A stretch of 64,000 nucleotides of DNA, from NCBI RefSeq assembly GCF_000724625.1, contig NZ_CP007139.1, positions 558,001 to 622,000 on the forward strand, read 5' to 3'. Numbering within the stretch: position 1 is the first letter of the stretch; the number at the start of each line of letters is the position of its first letter. The DNA comes from Fimbriimonas ginsengisoli Gsoil 348 (lineage in GTDB: Bacteria; Armatimonadota; Fimbriimonadia; Fimbriimonadales; Fimbriimonadaceae). The position numbers and the translations under genes were made by a program. The notes under the pieces are model-generated. The model did not search any database. It saw only the letters and a list, made by a program, of their open reading frames with translations, and had not been told where the DNA came from. Shown here piece by piece: positions 49,967 through 59,395 of this stretch.

Positions 49967-51232
49967 ATGTTCGTCGAACATCGAACAAAGCCTCGGTTCT
50001 CTTACGCGATCGTTGTGGCGGCGGTCGCTTTCGTGGTGCTTCTGACCGCGGCAGCGATGAACTCCTCCTCCGGAGCGCTGATTCCCGCGATTTTGCGGCA
50101 GACCGACTGGTCCCGTAACCAGGTTTCGTTCGCGGCGGGGCTCGGCATCCTCTTCTTCGGCCTTACCGGACCGTTCGCGGCGGCGATCCAAAACACGATT
50201 GGGATACGGGCGACCCTGGCCATCGGTCTCGTGATGGCCGCGTTCGGCATGGGGATCAGCGGGTTGGCCGAGCAGCCCTGGCAGTTCATCCTTGCCAGGG
50301 GGGTTCTGGTCGGGATCGGCACCGGGATGACCTCGCTCTCGCTTGCGGCGACGATCGCGAACCGATGGTTCGAGCAACGCCGGGGCCTTGTGATGGGATT
50401 ACTTACCGCCAGTAATGCGACGGGGCAGCTCATCTTTTTGCCGGCGGTCGCTTCGATGGCGGAGAATCATGGTTGGCGTTCGGCGACTCATTTCCTCCTC
50501 GGTCTCTCTCTACTTGGATTGATTCCGGTCGTCTTTCTCGTCCGAAACCATCCACGCGACGTGGGCCAGCTCCCTTACGGTGCGACGGAGCCGCCCGCCG
50601 AGGTCCCACGTGACGGGCACCCGTTCCGTTCCGCGGTTAGCGCACTGTTCGACGGCTTCCAGTCGCGCGACTTTTGGCTCTTGGCGGCAACGTTCTTCAT
50701 CTGCGGGGCCAGCACGAACGGGCTTATCGGCACGCATTTGATCTCCGCCTGCGGAGATCATGGAATTCCGGAGGTCCGGGCGGCCGGGCTGCTCGCGGCG
50801 ATGGGGATCTTCGACCTCGTCGGCACCACCCTCTCGGGATGGCTCACGGACCGGTTCGACAGCCGCTACTTGCTTACGGCCTACTACGGATTCCGCGGCC
50901 TGTCCTTGCTGGCGCTTCCGTTCGCGCTAAGTCATGCGAGTTGGACCCTCGGCGTTTTCGCCGTTTTCTACGGACTCGATTGGATCGCGACGGTACCTCC
51001 TACCGTTCGGCTCGCATCCAACGCCTTCGGCCCGCAGCGAGCGGGCGTAATGTTCGGATGGATCGCCGCCTTCCACCAAGTCGGCGCCTCGCTCGCGACG
51101 ATCACCGCGGGAAGCGTCCGCACCGTTACCGGGGTTTACGACCAAGCCTTCTTCGGCGCCGGTCTCATGTGCCTCGGCGCGGCCCTTCTGGCGTTGCGGA
51201 TCGGAGCGGCGCGGTTGGCGATGGCGGTGTGA
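49967..51232 (+). CDS. MFS transporter adjacent to an ArsR regulator
   Basis: 421 residues with 12 predicted helices. SGLAEQPWQFILARGVLVGI and RWFEQRRGLVMGLLTASNAT are typical of oxalate/formate-like and related MFS exporters. STNGLIGTHLISACGDHGIP marks the second half. The tight divergence from the ArsR gene suggests an inducible exporter or importer; the inducing compound is unknown. There is no clear Shine-Dalgarno close to the ATG. Confidence 0.9.
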   Translation: MFVEHRTKPRFSYAIVVAAVAFVVLLTAAAMNSSSGALIPAILRQTDWSRNQVSFAAGLGILFFGLTGPFAAAIQNTIGIRATLAIGLVMAAFGMGISGLAEQPWQFILARGVLVGIGTGMTSLSLAATIANRWFEQRRGLVMGLLTASNATGQLIFLPAVASMAENHGWRSATHFLLGLSLLGLIPVVFLVRNHPRDVGQLPYGATEPPAEVPRDGHPFRSAVSALFDGFQSRDFWLLAATFFICGASTNGLIGTHLISACGDHGIPEVRAAGLLAAMGIFDLVGTTLSGWLTDRFDSRYLLTAYYGFRGLSLLALPFALSHASWTLGVFAVFYGLDWIATVPPTVRLASNAFGPQRAGVMFGWIAAFHQVGASLATITAGSVRTVTGVYDQAFFGAGLMCLGAALLALRIGAARLAMAV

Positions 51233-51251
51233 GGTGTTGGGGTCGGATTAC

Positions 51252-51743
51252 TCAACGCCACTTGTAGGGATTATCCCCTTGGGACCATAGGTAGGACACG
51301 AGTTGGGCGGTGTGGTACCACTCGTGCTGGGCGATGCTTCGGATGACTTCCGATCTCGGAACGGCGGGGAGGCCGAGAGATTCGAACCAGTTTGTGGGCA
51401 TCTCCACGGGCTCGTCGAGCTGTTCCATGGAGAACGAGTCTATGTACTCCAGGGTTTCCTGCCGCACGTCGGTAAGGGCCCGTTGAAGCCGGGGCAGCGA
51501 CCCGTATTCGCCCAGGATCTGGCGGACCTTTTCGTCGGAGAGGGTCTTTCCTTCCTTCAGCATTCGAAGCACCTGCATCTCGGTGCCGACGATCTCCAGT
51601 AGTTGCCCGGAGATCGTCCGCATGCCGGGGCTCGGCGCCCAGGGCATCATTTCGGGAGTCAGGCGACCAATTGCATCGTCGAGGTCGCTCCGAACCAGGA
51701 AGAGCCGGGCTTTCAGCAGGTCGTGAGTTGATGGTTTTGACAT
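51252..51743 (-). CDS. DinB superfamily protein
   Basis: 163 residues from ATG 51743, after which the fold starts (DLLKARLFLVRSDLDDAIGR). A histidine in IRSIAQHEWYHTAQLVSYL with the HxxxH spacing and an earlier acidic/His position fit the DinB metal site. The longer open frame upstream is non-coding repeat. DinB-fold proteins include metal-dependent thiol-S-transferases and others. The family is expanded in this phylum and a second member is at 61098. Confidence 0.85.
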   Translation of the reverse strand: MSKPSTHDLLKARLFLVRSDLDDAIGRLTPEMMPWAPSPGMRTISGQLLEIVGTEMQVLRMLKEGKTLSDEKVRQILGEYGSLPRLQRALTDVRQETLEYIDSFSMEQLDEPVEMPTNWFESLGLPAVPRSEVIRSIAQHEWYHTAQLVSYLWSQGDNPYKWR

Positions 51744-51943
51744 GGTGGTACGGTACCGTGGCTGCCGGGGGCTTCGGCATAGGGGACGGCACACGTAGGT
51801 GCCGGCTACACGTCTTTCGGACGTAGGGGTAGCCGCTCTGGAGAGCGGCGGTCCGCCGGACCGTCCGCCGGACTCCCTCACCCCCAACCCCCTCTCCCTC
51901 GCCGGGCACGTACATCCCGAGGAGGGAGAGGGGGCTCCGGAGC
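51744..51943. repeat. hairpin-rich gap (GCCGCTC-TGGA-GAGCGGC and GTCCGCCGGAC repeats)
   Basis: Contains GCCGCTC-TGGA-GAGCGGC (51832-51849), then GTCCGCCGGAC twice in a row, and further on CTCCCTC...GAGGGAG arms (51891-51932). It is non-coding and is the largest structured spacer between same-strand genes here. Confidence 0.6.
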
Positions 51944-53578
51944 CTACTGGGGGAGGTGAAATCCGGAGTTTACGGTGGGGAGGTCTGGCCCCTTGTAACG
52001 GGCGGCTTTGACGCCTTTCGATTCGACGAACGGCCGGGACTGGGTGTCGAGTTTTATGAGCTCGAGCTTGGGTTTGCCGGTCGCGGGTTGCCACATGTAC
52101 CAGTGGGCTTCCATCCAACCGACGTGGGCCGCCGGTCCTTCGACGGGTGGGCCGGAGGCCTTTAGCTCCGTGGATCGCTTGGCGAGGTAGTCGGAGAGCG
52201 AGGTGTAGGGGGGCTTGTTGAGCAAGTACTGCAGCATTCCCAGGCCGGCGATCACGGCGGCGGCGCCGGCGTAGACGAGCGACATATTCGCGCGGGGTAC
52301 ACCGGAGACGCGTTCGACCCTGGGTAGGAATATTTGGATCACCACGAGTGCGACGAGATACAGCAGCCCCGCGACGACGAACGGGAGAGTGTACGAGCTC
52401 GTCACCTGGACCGACCAGCCGACAAAGAACTGGAGGGCGGCGACTCCGACCATCGCGAAACCGTTGATCGCGCCGACCGCCACGGCAATCGCGTTCTTGG
52501 GAACCGAGTCGGAGATGAGGGTGAAGAGGTTGCAGCTCCAGCCCTGGTGGGCGCCGGCGGCGAGAGCAATGATTCCGACCGCCCAGTAGAAGCATGGAAT
52601 CCCGGCGATCGGGGCGTGGTCGACAAGGAAGCCGACCGTCATTACCGGTAGAACCAGGATCGCGCAGGCCAGCATCGTGAGTTTACGAGCCTTACCGACG
52701 GAAAGTCCCCGATGGATGAGCAACGACGAGAGCCAGCCACCGGCTACGGAGCCAACATCCGCAATGAGATAAATGACGGGGATGGCGAGCGCCATCGCTC
52801 CGGCGGAGACGTGGAACTGGTCGACGAGGAACTTGGGCACCCACGTGAGATAGAGCCACCACGGCGCATCGGATAGTGCCTTCGCAATTCCAAGGCCATA
52901 CACCGGCCTCATCGCAAAGAGTTGGGCAAAGCTGACGGGCTCTTCCGGCGGCTCTCGGTCCTGACGAATGTAGGCGAGCTCCGACTCCGAGACCTTGGGG
53001 TGCTCCTCCGGCGACCGGTATAGCTTGTTCCAGAAGAAAATCCAGACGATGCCGACGCCGCCGGTGACGAAGAAGCAGGTGCGCCAGCCAAACTTCGCGG
53101 CGATCGCGACGCCGATGAGCGGGGCGAGCATCGCCCCCATGTTCGAACCCGCGTTGAAGAGGCCGGTGGCGAGGGAGCGCTCCTTCACCGGGAACCACTC
53201 CGTCATCGTTTTCACCGCCGACGGGAACATGCCGGATTCGCCGACGCCGAGAAGGAAGCGGATGCCGATGAACCCGGTAAGGCTGTTCACGAACGCGTGC
53301 GCGATCGAAGCGACATTCCAGAGCAGGAAAGCGCTGCCAAGCCCTCGCTTGATGCCGACCCGGTCGACGTAACGCCCCACGAAAATCATCACGAAGCCGT
53401 AGGGCAACGCGAAGCTAACGTTGAGCAACGCCAAGTCGGTCGGGCCAAGCCTCAGCTCGTCCTCGAAGAATGGGACGAGCAGGGAGAAGAGAAACCGGTC
53501 GAGGTAGTTGACGGTCGTCGCAAAGAAGATCAGGGCGCAGATCGTCCAGCGGAATCTAGTTGCGACGGTAGGGTTCAT
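51944..53578 (-). CDS. MFS transporter (ExuT/anion:cation symporter-like) with C-terminal extension
   Basis: 544 residues from ATG 53578. The first 420 residues carry 12 helices with ACS-family features: YLDRFLFSLLVPFFEDELRL, GMFPSAVKTMTEWFPVKERS and GWRTCFFVTGGVGIVWIFFW. This group imports hexuronates, tartrate or similar carboxylates. A further hydrophobic segment and about 90 polar residues (YMWQPATGKPKLELIKLD) extend the C-terminus beyond usual length. The extension ends in a Pro/Gly-poor tail of unknown use. Confidence 0.87.
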   Translation of the reverse strand: MNPTVATRFRWTICALIFFATTVNYLDRFLFSLLVPFFEDELRLGPTDLALLNVSFALPYGFVMIFVGRYVDRVGIKRGLGSAFLLWNVASIAHAFVNSLTGFIGIRFLLGVGESGMFPSAVKTMTEWFPVKERSLATGLFNAGSNMGAMLAPLIGVAIAAKFGWRTCFFVTGGVGIVWIFFWNKLYRSPEEHPKVSESELAYIRQDREPPEEPVSFAQLFAMRPVYGLGIAKALSDAPWWLYLTWVPKFLVDQFHVSAGAMALAIPVIYLIADVGSVAGGWLSSLLIHRGLSVGKARKLTMLACAILVLPVMTVGFLVDHAPIAGIPCFYWAVGIIALAAGAHQGWSCNLFTLISDSVPKNAIAVAVGAINGFAMVGVAALQFFVGWSVQVTSSYTLPFVVAGLLYLVALVVIQIFLPRVERVSGVPRANMSLVYAGAAAVIAGLGMLQYLLNKPPYTSLSDYLAKRSTELKASGPPVEGPAAHVGWMEAHWYMWQPATGKPKLELIKLDTQSRPFVESKGVKAARYKGPDLPTVNSGFHLPQ

Positions 53579-53679
53579 GGCAGCGTTGCGGCTACCACGA
53601 TACACCGAATGGCGGCGCGAGGTTAACAGTTGGCCGTAAGAGGTTTCTAGTGGGGACTTCGCGGGCGCCGTTAACCGAG

Positions 53680-55239
53680 CTACTGGTGGACCAAAGACTG
53701 GACGCGAGCCGCGAATCCAGGAAAATCGTCAGCGTCGCTCTTGTGACTGAACCTACTGATTTGGCGAACGACAACGAGGCGGCTGTTCGGAACTACGACC
53801 AGATATTGCCCTAGCGAGCCGTTGCCGTTGAACCCGTCCGGATCGGGTGCGGCGATACGATCGGCTTTAGTCCAATCCGACTTCTTGTACCACTCCCCAA
53901 AAACCCGATAATCGGAGAAGTTCGGACGGAGCATGTCCTCAAAGTCCGTGTGGTTCAGCCACTTTCCACGGAGAACCTGCAACGACGCCAGGACCTTTTC
54001 AGAAATCCCCTCTTTCCGCCATTCGGCGAGCTGCGCTTCGTTGAGGCGGTACAGGTGGTTGGATTCGTCGATCCACCAGAAGAGCGCGCAACTCGACACG
54101 CGAGCTTGACTCGAACGGATCGTGAACTGTTCGATCCGGTCCCGGCTAATGAGCCGTCTCCCCTGCCAGACCCCGCCGTCGAGGAGCAACTGTCCGATTT
54201 TGGCGAGGTCGTTTGCCCTGAGGGACAGGCCGCCATAAACGTAGCCGTTCCCGGCCCGATCCTGCATCCAAAAGTAGTCGTCGATGGCGAGCGGATCGAA
54301 AATGCGCTTCTTGAGGAATGCCTGCAGGGTAAGCCCGGTGATGCGGCGAACCAATCCCGAGACGAGGTTCGCGGCGCGGTTGTTGTAGTTGAACACCTGG
54401 CCCGGCTCGGTGACGACCGGGCTCTCTAGGGCATACCGGAAGGCGTTCGGCTGCATTGGAATCTTGCCGTCCGAGAACTCGGTCTCGATTCCCGACGTGT
54501 GGCCCAGCACATGCCGTAGGGTGATGTGGGAGCGTCGACGCACGGTTTCCGGCGCGTTAGCCGGGATGTTTCGCCACTGGGGGAAGAAGTCGGAGAGCGG
54601 CTGATCGATGGAATCGATCTTGTGGTCGTCCAGAAGCAGCATCACCGCTGAGCTACTGATCGACTTCGTGACCGACGCCAACTCCATGCGGCGAGGCGCT
54701 GTGCCGGTGTGCGCTTCTAAAAGCGGTTTACCGTCTCTCCAAACCACGAGCGAGTCCGAGTGGGACTTTTCAGCGTCGGCGGCCAGCGTCTTCAGCGCTT
54801 CGGGGTCGACCCCGACCGCTTTGAGCGCGGAAGCAGAACGAATCGTCACCGCGAACTTTCCTCCACCGGACGGTCTTAGGATCTCAGCGTACGGCGCAAT
54901 AGCGTTTTGCAGCCAGTAGTCTTTCGGCAACCCAGTAGACGAAAATAGCTTCGCGGCAATGCCGATCTCACGCCCCGCCTCCGCCTCCTTCTTGTCCATC
55001 AAGGCCGCGATCCCGAGGAGGGCATGCGCGGCATAACGCTCGGAGACGGTACTCCGTTTGGAGGCGGCGACGGCTCTGAGGAGCCGGACTCCCTTCTCGG
55101 TTTTGTCGTGATTCGATGCGTCTATGGCGGCTTTGATACGTGGCCGATTCAGCAGGGGATCGTTTTTTGGTATGTCCTGCGCAACGACGTCGTTGACCGG
55201 CAGCAGAGTAAATGCGAAAAGCACAAGGTATCGAGACAT
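53680..55239 (-). CDS. serine hydrolase (class C beta-lactamase family), secreted
   Basis: 519 residues from ATG 55239, chosen for its Sec signal MSRYLVLFAFTLLPVNDVVA; upstream in-frame sequence overlaps the antisense of msrB. The nucleophile is in LASVTKSISSSAVM (S-x-x-K). The later YNN motif is in VFNYNNRAANLVSG and the third element is HTSG earlier and HKSD near the end. Such proteins are D,D-peptidases, esterases or lactamases; this one is probably periplasmic. A perfect 12-bp palindrome covers its start codon. Confidence 0.88.
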   Translation of the reverse strand: MSRYLVLFAFTLLPVNDVVAQDIPKNDPLLNRPRIKAAIDASNHDKTEKGVRLLRAVAASKRSTVSERYAAHALLGIAALMDKKEAEAGREIGIAAKLFSSTGLPKDYWLQNAIAPYAEILRPSGGGKFAVTIRSASALKAVGVDPEALKTLAADAEKSHSDSLVVWRDGKPLLEAHTGTAPRRMELASVTKSISSSAVMLLLDDHKIDSIDQPLSDFFPQWRNIPANAPETVRRRSHITLRHVLGHTSGIETEFSDGKIPMQPNAFRYALESPVVTEPGQVFNYNNRAANLVSGLVRRITGLTLQAFLKKRIFDPLAIDDYFWMQDRAGNGYVYGGLSLRANDLAKIGQLLLDGGVWQGRRLISRDRIEQFTIRSSQARVSSCALFWWIDESNHLYRLNEAQLAEWRKEGISEKVLASLQVLRGKWLNHTDFEDMLRPNFSDYRVFGEWYKKSDWTKADRIAAPDPDGFNGNGSLGQYLVVVPNSRLVVVRQISRFSHKSDADDFPGFAARVQSLVHQ

Positions 55240-55255
55240 GCGAATGTCTCGATAC
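55228..55255. promoter_or_regulatory. 12-bp perfect palindrome covering the start codon of the serine hydrolase
   Basis: GTATCGAGACAT (55228-55239), four-base centre, ATGTCTCGATAC (55244-55255). On the minus strand the ATG of the gene is the first codon of the downstream arm, so a folded mRNA would hide it. It could also be an operator. Confidence 0.55.
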
Positions 55256-55289
55256 GATACTGCTTCTAGCTTCCCAAGCTCCATTCCCA

Positions 55290-55805
55290 TTACGGACCGG
55301 GAGCTGATTTCTTCGGTTTGAACTTGAGAGCCGGGGAATTCATGCAGAAGCGGAGATGGGTGGGCTCGGGGCCATCGTCGAAGACGTGGCCGAGGTGGCT
55401 GCCGCATCGCGAGCAGACGACCTCGTCTCGCTCCATTCCGTCGCTCAGGTCGGTTCGGGTGAGAGTGCGCCCGTGTTTGATCTCGCGGGTGAAGCTTGGC
55501 CACCCGGTTTGGCTATCGAACTTATCGTCGCTGCTGAACAGCTCCAGGTCGCAGGCCGCGCAAAGGTAGGTTCCCTTGCCGTGGAAATCCCAGTACTTGC
55601 CGGAATAGGCGCGCTCGGTATCCGCCTTTCGCAGGATGAGGTAGGCATCCGGCGCGAGCGTCCGCTTCCATTCGGCGTCGGCTTTGGTTACGGCGAACTT
55701 GGTCTTGCTCGTAACCTTGGCCAGTCCATCGATAGGCCCGGAGGTGGCGGCGGTAGCGCAGCCGATGGCGATTGCGAAGGCGAGGAGTGAAATTGACTTA
55801 ACCAT
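55290..55805 (-). CDS. msrB: peptide-methionine (R)-S-oxide reductase MsrB, exported lipoprotein
   Basis: 171 residues from ATG 55805, with GAAAGGG as ribosome-binding site. The signal peptide ends in a lipobox AIAIGC, so the mature protein is lipid-anchored outside the inner membrane. The zinc cysteines are in TYLCAACDLELF and VVCSRCGSHLGH. The catalytic Cys is in HLRFCMNSPALKF (selenocysteine in some animal MsrBs, Cys here). It reduces methionine-R-sulfoxide in exported proteins. The stop is 51 bp before the serine hydrolase start. Confidence 0.95.
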   Translation of the reverse strand: MVKSISLLAFAIAIGCATAATSGPIDGLAKVTSKTKFAVTKADAEWKRTLAPDAYLILRKADTERAYSGKYWDFHGKGTYLCAACDLELFSSDDKFDSQTGWPSFTREIKHGRTLTRTDLSDGMERDEVVCSRCGSHLGHVFDDGPEPTHLRFCMNSPALKFKPKKSAPGP

Positions 55806-55983
55806 GGAAGACCCTTTCATGCTACGACCGTTTAGTCCGTTGACATTCCTCGAAATGCTCCACATCCACGGTTAGTTCCAACAATTCCCCAAAGCGCCCT
55901 CCGCCCTCCGTCCTCAAGTGGGGTATAGTGAACCGTTACCTGTTTGAAAGCCTTGGTCTTCGTTTGTGGAATGCAGCCTCCGG

Positions 55984-56021
55984 CCGGTTCTGATCTCGAT
56001 CTCTCTGTCTGTCGGAACCGG
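55984..56021 (+). promoter_or_regulatory. 5'-UTR hairpin just upstream of the RRM gene ribosome-binding site
   Basis: CCGGTTCTGAT pairs with GTCGGAACCGG over 11 positions (two G-U), loop 16 bases. It ends 11 bp before the AAAGGAGG ribosome-binding site (56033-56040). RRM-type proteins often have long, temperature-sensitive leaders; whether this hairpin does so is inference. TATAGT at about 55923 could be the -10. Confidence 0.35.
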
Positions 56022-56048
56022 AACAATTAAATAAAGGAGGCCATTCAA

Positions 56049-56384
56049 ATGGCAAACAAAACACTCTACGTCGGCAACCTGCCGTACACCGCGACCGAAG
56101 GTCAGCTCACCACCTACTTCAGCGTCTACGGCGCCACCAACGCCCGTATCGTCGAAGGACGCGGCTTCGGATTCGTTGACATCGATCCGGCTCAGCTCGA
56201 GACGGCGATCGCCGACAAGCACAACTCTTCGATGGACGGACGAACCCTTACCGTCAACGAGGCCAAGCCTCGCGAGCCCCGCAGCAATAGCGGCGGCGGT
56301 GGTGGTGGTTACGGCGGCGGCCGCGACTCCTACAGTGGCGGCGGCAGCAGTGGCGGCGGCGGCGGCCGTGGCGGTCGCTGGTAA
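56049..56384 (+). CDS. RNA-binding RRM-domain protein with glycine-rich tail
   Basis: 111 residues. The RRM is complete: TLYVGNLPYTATEGQLTTYF (RNP2) and EGRGFGFVDIDPAQ (RNP1 core). After residue 80 comes a low-complexity tail rich in Gly, Ser and Arg, ending GGGRGGRW. Such small RRM proteins are widespread in cyanobacteria and others, often cold-induced. A strong Shine-Dalgarno sequence (AAAGGAGG) precedes the start, and a strong terminator follows. Confidence 0.95.
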   Translation: MANKTLYVGNLPYTATEGQLTTYFSVYGATNARIVEGRGFGFVDIDPAQLETAIADKHNSSMDGRTLTVNEAKPREPRSNSGGGGGGYGGGRDSYSGGGSSGGGGGRGGRW

Positions 56385-56404
56385 GTCGACCAGAATAAAA
56401 TAAG

Positions 56405-56440
56405 AAAAAGCGCCCCGACTCCTGTCGGGGCGCTTTTTTT
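56405..56440. terminator. intrinsic terminator after the RRM gene
   Basis: AAAAAGCGCCCCGAC, loop TCCT, GTCGGGGCGCTTTTTTT: a 15-bp stem with seven T after the GC-rich part, 20 bp after the stop. Confidence 0.95.
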
Positions 56441-56605
56441 GCGTTCAGCACCGCGTTCCGCCTTCCGTTTTCCGCCTTTGCTTTCTGGGTCTTTTGGATC
56501 TATTCTGCAAAACGCCCGGCGCCGTGCACACGCTCGTGCACGCCTCATGTCGACACTCCTACCGTTGTGGCCGCGATGAAGCGGCCGATGGAAAGGAATG
56601 CACGT

Positions 56606-59383
56606 ATGAGAAGCTTATTGAAATTAGGATTGGCCGGCGCCACGCTGCTTGCCATCGCGGTGGCCCACGCCGACGATGGTCCACCCGTGGTCACAAGTTA
56701 CACGCCCCACAGCGGCCCGGTCGGTACGCAAGTGACGTTTACGGGGAGTCAACTTGGGCAGATTAAGGAGGTCGACTTTGCCAATGGGGTTCCGGCCCAG
56801 CTTGTGTCGAACTTCGGCACCACTTTGACGGTGAAGGTTCCATCTGGTGCGGTTACCGGGCAGATCAAGTTGATTCCCAAGCTTAACCCGGTCTATCCCG
56901 TCTCGCCGGATTTCACCGTAACGTCGGATGGAGGAACCGGCGGTGGAACCACCGGGGGCGGAACGACCGGCGGGACGACCGGAACCACCGGAACGTCCGG
57001 AAGCACCACCGGCACCACAACCGGAACGTCGGGAGGGACCACTACCGGCGGCTTCATCAGTCCGCCGCATATTCCGCCTCCCGCCGGCTCCATGACCGGA
57101 CATCCGCGGCTGTTCATCAAGGCGAGCCAGTTGCCCACTTTTCAGTCGTGGGCGAACGCCGGCAATCCGATTTTCACCGCTCTGCAAGCCGCGGCGAATA
57201 ACGCCAAGGCGATGATGAATCAAAACAAGATCCCCCAGTTGGACGACGGAAACGCGCTCGGGAACTCCGTCATCTGCCCGACCGAAGGGTACGCGGAGAT
57301 CTTCGCGCTCATGTCGCTGGTCGATCCGAACGTGCAGCTTCGCGCCGACTGGGCGAAGCGCGCCCACGACCTCGTGATGTTCATCTTCAACAAGTGCAAG
57401 AACGGCCCCGGCCTTATTACAGACCCGTTCACTTCACCTCAATTCGCCGCCTACAACCGGTCACGCTGGTATGGGGAGGGGTTCCCGTTGGTGGTCGACT
57501 GGTGCTACCAAACTTTCACCCCGGCCGAGAAGCAGATCGTGCGCAAGGTGTTCCTGCAATGGGTGCAGGACAACCTGAACGGATACAACCACCCGAATCC
57601 GCTCGGCATGACCTACAACCCTACGCTGCTCGCGAGCAAGGGGGCCCTGCGGTGGGCAGGCAACAACTATTACGACAACCACGCCCGCCAAATCGGAATG
57701 ATGGCGATGGCGATGGATCTGGCCGACGACGTGCCAGCCGCGGCCGGCGATCCTCCGGCCGGAACCTTGCGTGACTTCATCGGAAACGTCACCGGCGCCT
57801 GGCTTTACCAGCTTGAGAAACTTGAGCAGACCGACACCAACGGCGGCACCTCACCCGAGGGTATCGGCTACGGAGAATCCGATACGAGCGGCATCGCCAT
57901 GCTTCTGCTGGCGATGAATACGGCCGGCACCGACAACGTCGGCACCTACGGCTCGCCGGCGGGACTGGCCAGTACCCCCTGGTGGAATCAGCAGGTTCTC
58001 GACAGCTACATCACGTCGATGAGTCCGAAGCAGGTAGTTCTGGCGAACTGGATCGGCCCGACGTATCAGGCGGCCGACTTCGGGGACAACGCCGACTACT
58101 GGACGGTCAACTACATCCGGACTTTCGGACCGCTTGCCCTGATCGCCCGTAACAAGGGGGACAACACCCTCTACAACAAGATCCGCTGGATGATCACGGA
58201 GTACGAGCCGGGCCACGGCACGACGCGCCTGAACCAGATCAGCTCGTGCATGCAGAACTACGGCCCGATGATCGCGGTCATGTATTTCCTCCTCATGGAC
58301 CCCGCGGCGCCGGCTCCCACCGACCCACGCAACACGGTTCCGACCGACTTCTTCTCGCCCGGTCTCAACCGGATCGTTTCTCGAACCGATTGGGGACCCA
58401 ACGCATCGTGGTTCACGTTCAAGAGCTCTTGGATCACCACCGACCACAACCCGCAGGACGCGAACAAGTTCGAGCTTTATCGCAAGGGAGAGTGGCTCAC
58501 CAAAGGCCGCCAAGGATACGGCTTCAACGTCAACTCGCCCGGCCTTCAGAACGGCATCGCCATTCAGAACACGGGGAGCACGACCAACTGGTACCTCGTC
58601 ATCCAGCTCGCCATCGGCAGCATGTTCTCCTACATCAACGGCGGAGACCCGGTCGTGGTGAGCAGCATCCAGCCTTCGTACATCGCCGCTCAAAGCGATG
58701 CGACCAAGCTGTATAGCTGCCCCAGCATCGGAGCGACGGACGTCCAGCACGAGAGCCGGTCGCTGATCTACCTCAAGCCGGACGTGGTGGTCGCGTACGA
58801 CCGCGTCGTCTCCAAGAGCGCCAACAAGTGGAAGCGATGGTATCTGAACACTCAGAACCTGGCGACCGTGAATGGCAACCTGTCCACCGCGGTCACCCCG
58901 AACGGCCAGCGCATGTACGTACGAACTCTTCTGCCCCTCGGAGGCGTTATCACGCCGCAGTCGGTGCCGAAGAGCGCGAACGGTCCTGATGCTAACGAGA
59001 CGGCGAACTGGGAGCCGATGACTTGCCGAATCCAGGTCGAAGATCCCACGAACCCGAAGAACATCCGATTCTTGCACGTGGTGCAGGGCGCCGACGCCAA
59101 CATGGCGCCGCTCGCCTCCACGCTGGTGCAGTCTTCAGCCGGTGACGCGTTCGACGGCACGACCTTCGGAACCTACGCGCTGATGTTCAAGAACGACATC
59201 ACCACCGCGTTCAACTCGGTCACCTTCACCGTTCCGGCCACGGTAACGACGTTCTTCGTCGGCGACCTTAAGCCGAACACGGGATACACCGTCACCAAGA
59301 CGGTGACGGCGAACGGAACGACCGTCACGATCGTCCCCGGAGCCGGCAACGTCTCCGACTCGGCCGGAGTGCTGAAGTTCTAA
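56606..59383 (+). CDS. secreted heparinase II/III-like protein with IPT domain and Gly/Thr linker
   Basis: 925 residues from ATG 56606 (upstream ATG 56567 lacks a signal peptide). Sec signal: RSLLKLGLAGATLLAIAVAH. An IPT/TIG Ig domain (about 28-110: VVTSYTPHSGPVGTQVTF) is followed by a Thr/Gly linker of about 40 residues. The catalytic part begins HPRLFIKASQLPTFQSWA, a start pattern of alpha/alpha-toroid polysaccharide lyases, and ends in a beta-sandwich (RVVSKSANKWKRWYLNTQ; FFVGDLKPNTGYTV). It probably cleaves uronic-acid polysaccharide outside the cell; the substrate is unknown. Confidence 0.82.
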   Translation: MRSLLKLGLAGATLLAIAVAHADDGPPVVTSYTPHSGPVGTQVTFTGSQLGQIKEVDFANGVPAQLVSNFGTTLTVKVPSGAVTGQIKLIPKLNPVYPVSPDFTVTSDGGTGGGTTGGGTTGGTTGTTGTSGSTTGTTTGTSGGTTTGGFISPPHIPPPAGSMTGHPRLFIKASQLPTFQSWANAGNPIFTALQAAANNAKAMMNQNKIPQLDDGNALGNSVICPTEGYAEIFALMSLVDPNVQLRADWAKRAHDLVMFIFNKCKNGPGLITDPFTSPQFAAYNRSRWYGEGFPLVVDWCYQTFTPAEKQIVRKVFLQWVQDNLNGYNHPNPLGMTYNPTLLASKGALRWAGNNYYDNHARQIGMMAMAMDLADDVPAAAGDPPAGTLRDFIGNVTGAWLYQLEKLEQTDTNGGTSPEGIGYGESDTSGIAMLLLAMNTAGTDNVGTYGSPAGLASTPWWNQQVLDSYITSMSPKQVVLANWIGPTYQAADFGDNADYWTVNYIRTFGPLALIARNKGDNTLYNKIRWMITEYEPGHGTTRLNQISSCMQNYGPMIAVMYFLLMDPAAPAPTDPRNTVPTDFFSPGLNRIVSRTDWGPNASWFTFKSSWITTDHNPQDANKFELYRKGEWLTKGRQGYGFNVNSPGLQNGIAIQNTGSTTNWYLVIQLAIGSMFSYINGGDPVVVSSIQPSYIAAQSDATKLYSCPSIGATDVQHESRSLIYLKPDVVVAYDRVVSKSANKWKRWYLNTQNLATVNGNLSTAVTPNGQRMYVRTLLPLGGVITPQSVPKSANGPDANETANWEPMTCRIQVEDPTNPKNIRFLHVVQGADANMAPLASTLVQSSAGDAFDGTTFGTYALMFKNDITTAFNSVTFTVPATVTTFFVGDLKPNTGYTVTKTVTANGTTVTIVPGAGNVSDSAGVLKF

Positions 59384-59395
59384 CCGAGGGCTAGC

